Shown here piece by piece: positions 24,601 through 36,600 of a DNA stretch of 64,000 nt. A program made the position numbers and the translations under genes. The notes under the pieces are model-generated. The model did no database searches. It had not been told where the DNA came from and saw nothing but the letters and a program-made list of their open reading frames with translations. The DNA comes from Paratinospora sagittata (taxonomy: Eukaryota; Streptophyta; Magnoliopsida; Ranunculales; Menispermaceae): contig CM069604.1 in assembly GCA_035771175.1 (NCBI GenBank), forward strand, positions 16,121,115 through 16,185,114, given 5' to 3'. Every line of letters begins with the position of its first letter. Positions within the stretch are counted from its first letter, which is position 1.

Positions 24601-27600
24601 TTATATTAATTACATGATCATATTGTCATCACGTTTGATTTCTTTGTGCTTTTAGAAAAAAAGATTGCATAGTGGCAACGTTATTATGTGAAGGCTAATG
24701 ATATTTGCTTTAAAGTATGCTTATTTGAAAGATGTAAAGAACAACCATTTGTGATTTCTATCATAAGGATATAGTTCTAGGCATTAACTGCCAAGCTTTA
24801 CATTTGTTGAAAAGATGAAGTCCATACTTGTGGCAAATAATTTCAGATTACTTATAGTATATGTGAATAATGTTGTTTGCCAGATGAATTTCTTTAACAT
24901 GTTTATTGGATTGTGTTGGGTATGCCACCAAGTTCCTATTCCCCTATGATGACCCAGTGTTTTTAAGGCTCCAAGTCGATGTCTAGGTGATTAGCGAGGC
25001 GTAGCCTAGGCGCTAGGCGATAAAAAATATTTATTTATAGGTCCCTAGATAATTAATTAATTATTTACAGGTCCCTGGACAGTTCATATACGTAGTTATA
25101 TATATCTAAACTATATTCTATAATGAGTGTTAAATTTTCATAAAATGATAAAAAACACTTCATATTAATTAAAATCACGTCAACAAATTGTTGGGCAGAA
25201 AATATCTATGTCCGGAGGTCGCCGACGATCACAGGAGATTTTGACAATGTTTTTTGGTTGGAGTAAATAGAAAGAATGGACTTAGAGAGAGAGAGAGAAA
25301 GGGGGTTCTCGTTTTTAAAGGTTTTTTTTTTTTTTAAATTAGAGAGACTCCCCTAAACTTTTTAAATATTTGCACAAATCTCCACCGCCTGCCTAGCACT
25401 ATGCCTAGGCGTCGCCTTGAAAACACTGGGATGACCTGAAGGGAAGTAGCCTGTATGAGTTATGTTTTAGTTAGATCTAGAAGTTCCCTAAGGCATGATA
25501 TGGTGGTTCAGTGATGATATGAAGGAATTGGGTTCTATAAGCAAAGTGAAGCAGATCATCTTTGCTTCATGAAGCTCATTGTGGTTAGAACTACAATCAT
25601 CACTGCATATGTAATTTTTTTTTTCTTAAGCAGTGCCAAAATTTAGAACTTGTAGCATGACCTAGGCAAAGATTGAGACTAGCATCTAACCTTGCCGAAA
25701 TATTTCATAGGCACTGATATGGCTAGTGTTGGACACCCAAGAGGGGGAGAGGGTGAATTGGGTGGCCAAATATGACAAATTTAAACTTATCTTAGAAATC
25801 CTTAAATTGATACAAGTTATTGTTAAAATTAGATGGTGTGCATAAATAAAGTATTAAAATTAAATGCAAAGACACAAGGATTTTTACGTGGTTTAGAAAT
25901 CCCTATCCTACATTCACCCCTAGAGAAACCTTATATAGGATTTCACTATTTTGGATTCACTTTAACTGTGTGAATCAAATCGTTACTGTTGTGGAGAAGA
26001 GCAAAATTTGTGGGATTTATTTCCTTTAAGGAAAGATGATAATTTTAGTAGTCGTTTTGTTTAGCAGTTACTAAAATTGTAATTATAGCAATATGTGTGC
26101 ATAGCCCTGTATGTCTATATATATGGTGTCCCTCCATTAAGACATCATCAAGATTAAGAAAATATTTTCTCTCTTCTCCCGTGGACGTAGGCCTTGGAGC
26201 CGAACCACGTTACATCTTTGTGTCTTTTATTAGTATTTAACATGGTATCAGAGCTTTAAGCTCGTACAACTAGAAAATTTTTCTTTCTTTCCGACCTTCA
26301 TCCTCGAAATTGTTTTATTTTGGCCTTTATTGCCGGTACCTTCCTCGTTGGCCTTCATCGCCATTATTCGTGTTGCTGATTGGTGCGTACGTCTTCATCA
26401 CTGCTACTATATCACCATCGACTACTGCGTCTTCCTCATCGGCACTGCCGATATCCTAATCGTCGTCGACGCCTTCGTCTCCATTGCTACTGTGTTTCAG
26501 TCGCCGCTGTTCGAACCCACCATTGCTGATCTTTGACGTTGCTACTGATCTTCGTCCTCTCTCGCGCATCTCTCTCACATATCTCTCTTGCGCATCACTG
26601 CATCTCTCTAATCTCCATCGCCATCTGCAGCTCCTGGTTCGCCTTCTTCGTCTTCATCTGATATTCTTCTTTTATTTTTTTATTTTTTTTGAGTTTGTAA
26701 CCTATAAAAAAAAAAAAAAAAAAAAGGGAAAAAGAAAAACGTCGGGTACTTCCGAAACGGTGCAGACTGAAGAAGCAGTTGACAAAACGGAGAAAGGAGA
26801 ACTACCAAACATTCAGGCAGCATACAGACTTGATGCAAAGAATTATTTGAAGTGGTCTCAGCTGCTGCGTACTTTTCTGAAGGGCAAAGGAAAATTAAGT
26901 CATCTTTTGGGCGTTAGACCTACACCTGGAGATCCTAAGTTTATAGCGTGGGATAACGAAGATGCTTCTATAATGGCGTCGCTATGGAATTCAATGACGC
27001 CAAACATTAGTGATACATGCATGTTTCTAACTACCGCCAAAGACATTTGGGATGTCGTTCATCAGACATACTCTAAGGCCCATGATGCAGCCCAAGCGTA
27101 TGAGATCAAAGTGAAAGTTGGAACAACAAAACAAGGCAACATGACGGTCACCGAATATGCCAATGTATTGAAAAATTTCTGGCAGAAACTTGACCATTAT
27201 AGGTGTATTGAGACTAAATGCCCTGCAGATGCTGTAGTTTTAAAGAACTTTATTGAGAAGGATCGGGTCTATGACTTCTTGGCTGGACTCAATGCAGAAT
27301 TTGATCAAGTGAGAGTTCAAACTCTCAGCAAAGAGTTGCCAACTCTGAATGAGACTATCTCAGTTATCCGGACTGAAGAAAGCAGAAGAAGTGTTATGCT
27401 CACACCTCAGAAGATGGAAGGCTCAATTATGGTTGCCAATCGGGGAAATGATTAGAAGACACACACTCCGTGCGCTGAATTATCAAATGTCCCAAATCGA
27501 GACAATAGGGACAATTTATGGTGTACTTATTGTCAGAAGACTAGACATACCAGGGAGAAGTGTTGGAAACTTCATGGCAAGCGTTCAACTTTCGGTAAAG

Positions 27601-30600
27601 AATGGGGCTACAAAGGAGGACAACAGAAAACCAGTGGACAAGCACATCTGTCTACTGAACAAACAGTTGCAGACTCCCCAGTGCCAAGACGACATTGAAA
27701 GATTTAAATCTTTGCTTGGCACACTGAACAAACCCTCAGGTACCTGTTCATTGACCCATTCAGGTAACTTTCCTATTTCTATTGGATTTAACGTCTCAGA
27801 TAAGTCTTTTGCTAACTCTTGGGTTATAGATTCTGGTGCTACTGATCACATGACCAATTCCCCCAATGTATTTCGTACCTACAACCCATGTCCTAGTAGT
27901 CGAAAAATAGCCACAGCTGATGGATCCTTAAACCACAGTTGCTGGTATAGGTGATGTTCACATCAGCCCCACCCTTACACTCAGAAATGTTCTTCATGTT
28001 CCTAAACTATCTACTAATCTTATCTCTATTAAAAAACTGACCCATGATCTGAGTTGTAATCTAACCTTCTTCCCTACTTACTGTGCATTTCAGGACCAGG
28101 ACTTGGGGACGATGATTGGACATGCTAAGGAACAGGACGGGTTGTATTACCTTGAGACACCAATACATCTTATCAAGAGTAACACTTAATTTCTCTCCGA
28201 GCACAAATTTTTCAATAAAGAAAAGCTATGGCTCCATCATCGCCGCCTTGGCCATCCTTCTTTTCGAACCCTTAAAATCATATTTCCTTTTTTGTTTAAG
28301 TCTCTCAATATTGAAGATTTTCATTGTGAAGTGTGTGAACTTGCGAAACACAAGCGTATATCTTTTCCACTTAGTAATGAAAGAAGTTCAGATCCTTTTG
28401 ATCTCATTTATAGTGATATTTGGGGTCCCTCTCCAATACCTAATGTTTCTGGAGCGCGATGGTTTGTGTCCTTCATTGATAATTGTACTAGAGTCTCGTG
28501 GATATTCTTATTGAAACAAAAATCCGATGTGAGCTTTGTTCTTCCTACCTTACATAGCATGATACACACTGAGTTTGGTGCTAAAATCAAGAGATTTCGA
28601 TTTGACAATGCTAGAGACTATTTTAATCAAACATTGACCAATTACTTCCAAAACGAGGGGATCCTTCATGAATCATCCTGTGTTCACACCCCACAACAAA
28701 ATGGAGTTGCTGAAAGAAAAAACGGCCCATCTGCTTGATACAACCCAAGCCTTTTTATTTCAGAATACTATGCCTAAGTCCTATTGGGGGGAAGTTGTCC
28801 TTACTGCAACACACCTTATTAACCGCCTACCATCCCGGACCCTTGGTTTCAAAAGTCCTATGGAAAAGCTATGTCAATTTTACCCTAAGTTCAAAATCTC
28901 CAATAATCTTATACCTAAGATATTTGGGTGTGTATCATTTGTTCATGTTCACCAACCCAACAAGAGGAAGTTGGACCCCAATGCTCTCAAGTGTGTTTTT
29001 GTCGGATACTCTTCCACTCAAAAGGGATATAAATGCTATCATCCGCCATCAAAGAAATTCTTTGTCTTTGCCGATGTCACTTTCTGTGAACTTGAGCCCT
29101 ATTTTTTCGCTCCTCTTCCGGGGGAGAGTGTCATCATGGAAGATAGGATCAGAACTCCCTTGATAACCCTTTTGATCTTTTTGGCCCCTTTAACCTCCAA
29201 CAAACCAAACCCGAATCTCCTACACCCTCTGTACCCAATGACGAACCTAAGGATCGGATGACTGGACAAATGTACTCAAGGAAGAAAGCTGTAGCTCCTG
29301 AACCGATGCAAGTTCAAGAATCTGAACCAATCCCTGAAAATGAGGTAACAAATCCTGAACCCTCCTTACAAATTTCATTAGTTCCTGAAACTAACAATGA
29401 TCTTGTGGCCTCTGAACCTGACAATGATCTTCCCATTGCCATTAGAAAAGGCACAAGGGAATGCACTAAACATCCCTTGTATCCACTATCTCATGTTGTA
29501 TACTTCGAGAAGTTCTCGCCAACCCATAAGAGTTTCCTTACCAACCTGAACAACATCCAGACTCCTACATCATTATCCGGGGCTTTATCTAATACAAATT
29601 GGAAACACGTTATGAATGTGGAAATGGAAGCCCTGGAGAAAAATACAACATGGGAGTTGGTAGACTTGCCTGCAGGAAAGAAACCTGTGGGATGCAAATG
29701 GGTTTAAACAGTAAAATACAAAGCAAATGGGTCCCTAGAGCGCTACAAGGCAAGATTAGTTGCCAAAGGATATACTCAGATACATGGTGCAGACTATCAA
29801 GAGACATTTGCTCTGGTTGTAAAAATGAATACTGTGAGACTTCTTTTGTCATTGGTAGCTAATTATGACTGGGATCTGCAACAATTTGATGTAAAGAATG
29901 TATTTTTACATGGGGATTTAGAAGAAGAAATCTATATGGAAGTGCCTCCAGGATTTGGCACCACTGATAATTTGTGTAAATTGAAAAAGGCCCTGTATGG
30001 ACTTAAACAATCTCCGAGGGCATGGTTTGGTCGGTTTGCCAAAGTAATGACAAATATGGGATATAGACAAAGCCAGGGAGATCACACTCTGTTTATTAAG
30101 CACTCGACTTCAGGGGGAGTTACAGCTCTATTAGTGTATGTTGATGACATCATCATGACAGGAAACAATGAGAACGAGAGACAAAATTTTAAGCAGTGTT
30201 TGATAGAGGAATTTGAGATCAAAGAACTAGGGAGATTGAAATACTTCCTAGGGATTGAAGTGGCACACTCTAAACTGAGAATCTTTATTTCTCAACAGAA
30301 GTACATTACAGACCTTCTTAAAGAAACAGGGAAGCTAGCATGCAAACCAATGAATACTCCTATTGATCTTAATCACAAGTTTGGAGAAGCTGAAGAAGCG
30401 CTGACTATTAATAAGGAGATGTATCAAAGACTAGTAGGAAGACTCATCTATCTCTCTCACACAAGACCTGATATTGCATATGCAGTAAGTGTAATAAGTC
30501 AGTTCATGCACAACCCTAAAGATATTCATTTGCAAGCAGCTAATCGCGTTTTACAGTATCTTAAAGGGATTCCAGGACAGGGCATCTTATTTAAACGACA

Positions 30601-33600
30601 CACAGTAGTGGTTCTTGAAGCATATACTGATTCAGACTATTCTGGTTCAGTAGTTGACAGAAGATCAACTACTGGATATTGTACGTTTCTTGGTGGGAAT
30701 TTGGTGACATGGCGAAGTAAAAAACAGAATGTAGTGGCCAGATCTAGTGCTGAAGCAGAATTCCGAGCAATGGCGCAAGGGGTTTGTGAGCTATTATGGT
30801 TGCAAATAATTTTGACAGATTTGAAGATACACTGGGATGGCCCTATGAGACTTTATTGTGACAATAAATCTGCAATTTGCGTTGCCCATAACCCAGTTCA
30901 ACATGATCGAACCAAGCATATAGAGATTGATAGACACTTTATTAAAGAGAAGCTTGATAGTGGGTTGATCTGTACTCCATATGTGTCTACCAATGATCAG
31001 CTCGTCGATGTGCTCACTAAAGGGTTAAACCATACTGCATTTCAAGCAAATGTGTCCAAGCTGGGAATGGTAAACCTTTATTCACCAGCTTGAGGGGGAG
31101 TGTTATGGAGAAGAGCAAAATCTGTGGGATTTATTTCCTTTAAGATTTATTTCTTTTAAGGTTTATTTCCTTTTAAGGATTTATTTCCTTTAAGGAAAGA
31201 TGATAATTCTGTGGGATTTATTTCCTTTAAGGTTTATTTCCTTTAAGGATTTATTTTCTTTAAGGATTTATTTTCTTTAAGGAAAGATGATAATTTTAGT
31301 AGTCGTTTTATTTAGCAGTTACTAAAATTGTAATTATAGCTATATGTGTGCATAGCCCTGTATGTCTATATATATGGTGTCCCTCCATTAAGACATCATC
31401 AAGAATAAGAAAATATTTCCTTCTCCCGTGGACGTAGGCCTTGGAGCCGAACCACGATACATCTTTGTGTCTTTTATTAGTATTTAACAGTTACAATACC
31501 TTTTTATAGGTTCAAGGCAAACCTTTACGAGCTAAGGACGAACCTACAATAACCTTTTGCGGGCTAAGGAAGAACCACTAAACCCTTTTCAAGATAAAGG
31601 GTGAGACTAGGACCCTTGATTCAAACCTAGGAATCACAAGTGATTGATAATCACTTGACTTCACTTGTTTCAACTAGAAACAAATCAAAGAAGATAAATA
31701 ATAAATGTTTGTTCTAAATGATTAAAACAATTACAACGAAGCTCAAGATTACAATTCAACCAATACAAGATATAAAAATATTAAGCTCAAGGATTCGAGA
31801 GACCTTACAATAAATTTTGCCTTCCTTGCATCAATATTTCTCAAAGAAATATATTTGTGATGCTTTGAAGGATACTCAATGAGAAAGCTTGAAATCCATG
31901 TGTTGATTCACCAAATCTTTGATTTTGAGATTTGAAAAATGAAGAAAGGGTTTGAATTTGGAAATCTCTCAATGAAATCACATTTAGTTCTCTTTTTTTC
32001 TAAAATGACCTAAGTATGTGTATTTATACTTTAAAAATGAACACTAGCCGTAAGACACCAAAACATAATTGTTAGGGGTAAAAAATTTTGAATTTTGGAC
32101 CGCTGAAATCGTGTCTCGAAAGTAAGGAGTGTGTTCCTCTCTATAGGAGCGCATTCCTTGAGAATCCGAGAACCCAGAAAATTAGACAAACAGTCAGGAG
32201 CGCGTTCCTCAAAACCAAGAACGCGTTCCAACAAACTAGTCGATTGGTTTGACACCGGTCAAGCCATTTTTTGTTCAATGTTTTGAAATTCTAACTTTAT
32301 AAGCATGTTTGGGTGATGAAATATTATTAAAATACTTGAAGTTTGGTCATCAAACACCTTTGAAAACATTCCAAATGAAAGATGCAAAACTAAGTTCAAA
32401 ATCAAGTCATATGCATAGTTTTGAAAAACTTGGGCAAATGTGATTTTGAGAAAACTTATGCAAATTGGAAAAACATATGAAAATATGATTCAATCAACTT
32501 GAAGCACTTCAAATAGTGGATTGAAAACTAAGTTCTCAAAACAAGTCTTAAACATGATTTTTGGGAAAAACTCGTGCAAATATGATTTTGTGAAAAATTA
32601 TGATATATAACAAAAAAAACTTATAGAAGAATGGTTGTGAAACGATTGAGCAATAGTGAGAAAGGTAGTTACATCCTAAATTCTAGACTCATATTGGTAC
32701 TCTCAATCAATTTCCTTCAACTTGTCCAATTGTCCAAGCCATGAGTATTTGAAGTAGACTTTGATTGATGAACTCCTTGAACTTGAAGTATTGTGATCTT
32801 TTATACTCTTTCGCTTCAAATTTGGTGTTGAAATATACTAGATAAAATAATTAGGCTCCATTGGTTATATTGTTTGTTAGCATCAAAACACTTAGGAAAA
32901 ATCTAAGTGGAAAACCTACTTAGGTCAACAACTAGATCAATATCTGGGACTTTTTTTTTTTGTGCAGAAATAAGTTGTGATTGTATTGATTCATGACAGA
33001 AAAGTACATTAGAAAATGATCACCAGAGGTGAAATAAGTAAGAAGTAATAATCCCTAACCCACCCACTAAGGTAACCCCTAAAACAAGACCAATTGTGAT
33101 GCCTAACTTCATCACAAACTTCTTTAAGGAATGTTTTCCCGCCCCAAAAATATACAATTATTCCAATTCAACAACCAATCTAAAACAGAAAATCCCTTGG
33201 CTAGAGGTGAAGCAAAAACCCAAGAGCTTGCATTAAGCTTGATATCCTCCCGTAAATGTGTTCAGTCTTAGCCACATCATGAAAAATTCTGTTATTACGT
33301 TCTAACCAGAGCATCCAAAGGGTGGCATAAAATGCAATCACACCAACACCTCGCTCTTTCGATGATAGGGATGGAATATGGCATAAGGAGAGACCCTCCT
33401 CCATCTCTTGTGGGATGAGGAATCGGTGTCCAAAAAAGGCCAACCATTCCTTCCAAATCTTCTTCGCATAATCACATTGGAAGAAAATGTGGTCAACACA
33501 GTCTCCTGCTTGTTGACATAGACTACACGAATGAGGTGACCAGCACGTATTGGGCAATCTTCTTTGCAACATCTCCATTATGTTGATTTCTTGTGAGCCA

Positions 33601-36600
33601 GGGTCCACCCAAATACTTTAACCTTGGATGGAACATGAGCCTGTCAAATATGAGTAGAACATGGAAAGAATGGTAAAGGATGTCTGTCTATAAGGGTTGT
33701 GAAGGACCTACAAGTGTACTTTTTGGAGGGATTAGGGAACCACATGGCCCAATCTGAATCTACAAACAGTGTGACACTTTGAAGTTTGTTTAAGAGAGTG
33801 CAAACCTCATCAGTCTCACGCCCCATTAAGGCTCTAGGAAGGTGAAGGTTCCATGTAATGGTTAGCGGGGAGGCATTTGGGTTGGGGTCAATGAAAGACG
33901 CAACGAGATGGTTATGAAGGGTAGATAAGCGAAAAATATGAGGGAGCGCATCAGCCAGTTTGGAGTTGTCCAACCACCTGTCCTCCTAGAAATTGAATGT
34001 GTCCATTCTTTGAGAACCAAATGCGGTGAGAACTGAGGCAATAGGGATGAGATGAACTTCCATGAACTTCTATAAATGGATCTAGCTCGACTGCTTGCAC
34101 CTTCCAATGTGAACTCCTCGTGTCTACTTGCGATGACCCGAGCCCACAATGACTGCGGTTCCATTATGTTTCTCCATATCCATTTGCAACATAGCACCAT
34201 GTTCCTGAGTGAGATGTTACCAATGCCCAGACCCCCCTTTTCCACTGGCCTTTGCACCACTGCCCATTTAATCAAGTTTGAAGACCCCTTATCCTGCTTC
34301 CCCCCCCCCCCCCCCCAGAAGAAGCTTTTGATTTTTTTCTCTATCCAGGCCACCACTGACATTGGACCCTTAAACATAGAGATGTAGTATGATGGGATTG
34401 CCATTAGAACAGAGCAGACAAGGGCAAGTCTCCCTGCTCTAGATAAAAAAGCTTGTTTCCAACCATTTAGCCTTTTCGAGATTTTGGACATGACCGGTTC
34501 CCAAAAATCAAAGGACAGTGGACTACCTCCAAGGGGGAAGGCCAAGGTACTTCATGGGTCATACCCCAACTGAGCATCTAACCTTATCTGCAAGGTAGGT
34601 GATGGTCTCTGGACACATGTTTATCCCAACCATCTAACTCTTGGACAAGTTCACCCTCAAGCCAGATAATTCACTAAAGCATTGCAATACTAAGGCCACT
34701 AAGAACATTTTCTTCCTCCCCTTGTAGAAAGAATAATGTATCATCTGTATATTGTAGATGAAAAATCTCGATCTTGTCTCTGACCATCACAAAATCATGC
34801 ACCAAGGAATATTGTCTTGCGCGAGACATCAATCGGCTAAGGCCATCGGCTACAATGGTGAAAAGAAAAGGGGACAGTGGATCCTTTTGCTTGAGACCCC
34901 TCCCTACATTGAACTTTCCCCTCGGCCTACCGTTAACGACAACTAAGTAGGTGACAGAGGAAATGCCCCCCAATTATCCATGATAACCATTTGTTCCCTA
35001 AGCCATTTTTCCTCATCACGAATTTCATGAAACCCCACTCAACTGAGTCATATGCTTTGGCGAAATCGACTTTGAAAACCACCCCCTTCTTTCCTTGAAG
35101 TCTGTAATCTTCCACGACCTCAGTGGCGATGAGGACCGCATCCCAGTATTTTCAAGGCTTCGCCTAGGCGTTTTAGGAAGAAAACGCCTAGGGTCTGTGC
35201 TAGGCAGGCAGTGGGGGTTTGTGCAAATATTTTAAAAGTTTAGGGGAGTCTCTCAAATTTTAAAAAAAAGCTTAAAAAATATAAACGCCTCCTTTCTATA
35301 GTAAACCCCTGAATCTTTCTCTCCCTAAGCCTATCTTTTCCATTTTCTCCGCCCAAGAAACACCGTAGAAATCTCCAACAACCGTCGACGACCCGCCGAC
35401 AATAGATATTTTAGTTTTGTACTTTTGAACCTTTTGGATAATATGTATTATGGCATGAATTAATGTTTTGTGGACATGATTTTAATTAATATGAAGTGTT
35501 TTTTATCATTTTATGAAAATTTAACATTTATTATAGAATATAGTTAGAAATATATAATTTTGTATATGAATTGTCTAGGGACCTGTAAATAATTAATTAA
35601 TTATCAAGGGACTTATAAATAAATATTTTTCTTATCGCCTAGGTCACGTCTAGGCTTCGCCTCGCCTAGATTGGGCAAATTGCCTAGCTATCGTCTTGGC
35701 GCCTTGAAAACACTTCCTCATCCAGAATCTGTCTCCCCTCAATAAAAGCAGATTGATATGGCTTAATTGTTTTATGTAGTAATGATCTTATCCGCATTGC
35801 CAACACCTTTGAGATAATTTTATACAAGTTGGTTACGAGACTAATAGGATGAAAATCCTTTAGGCTCCATGAATCAGACTTTTTTGGGAACTAAGCATAT
35901 ATATGTCTCATTGGTCTAGATATTAACAACACCGTTTCGGTAAAAGTCTTCAAACACTTGCAATAACTCATCTTTCACTAGATCCCATGATTTATGGTAG
36001 AATGCCATAGAGAAACCATCTGAGCTTGGGGCCTTGTTCCCATCATAGCTAAAGATCGCTGCACGGACTTCATCCATATCGAAGGGCCTCTCTAACCACC
36101 TACTATCATCTTCTGTTATTACATCCCACTCAAGACCTTCAATTCCCCAACTTACCTCCTCAGAAGTGTAGATGTTCTTGAAGTACTTAACTACTTCATT
36201 GATCACCCCTTCCTCCGACTCCACAAGGCTGTCGTCCCCTAATTCAATTTTTGAGATTACACTTCTATTTCTTCTACTATTTAGCAACCCATGGGAGAAT
36301 TTTGAGTTAGCATCTCCTTCTTGTAACCACTTTATCTTCGCCTTCTGAAGAGCCATCCGGTCTTCCCTTAAACATAATTCTGCCAACTTTGCCTTATAGA
36401 TCCTCCTGAAAGTCCCCATTTATGCATTCCATGCATCACCTTCTTCCATTTTGTCGAGGTTCCCAATTATGTCTTTAAGCTCCTTTCTAATGACTGTCAT
36501 TTTACCAAATGTATCTCTGTCCCAAGCTTTGTTCAAATATTTTATTTTCTTAAGTTTGATCATAAACCTGTGATCTGCCCTCCCAAAAGTTTTGGTTGAT

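Larger units (their letters stand above)
25987..31489 (+). mobile_element. Copia copy 2: full-length Ty1/copia element inside a solo LTR, TSD gttac
   Basis: 5,503 bases with LTRs at 25987-26242 and 31101-31489 and the target duplication gttac at 25982-25986 and 31490-31494. It has the same order and very similar sequence to copia copy 1, with its own stops and frameshifts. The LTR regions that align differ by about seven substitutions plus gaps, so this insertion is older than copy 1. The 3' LTR is 133 bases longer than the 5' LTR because of an internal repeat expansion. Confidence 0.95.
25727..32930 (-). mobile_element. Solo LTR, Sirevirus-like family S1, split by copia copy 2
   Basis: The sequence runs from tgttggacac to taggtcaaca, flanked by gctag (25722-25726) and actag (32931-32935), four of five bases matching. 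Without copia copy 2 and its 5-bp duplication the LTR is about 1.7 kb, similar to the solo LTR at 13996. The left end has agggggagagggtgaattgg as in the other members. On the minus strand tataaatac occurs near 32025. Repeated palindromic words of type aggagcgcgttcct lie at about 32120-32240. Lineage is inferred. Confidence 0.75.

Noticed and set aside
32031..32255. Minus-strand 74-codon reading frame
   Set aside because: It lies within the palindrome-rich part of the S1 solo LTR and has no recognisable product.
34076..34387. Plus-strand 103-codon reading frame
   Set aside because: It is the complement of the LINE C-terminal region and has no domain.
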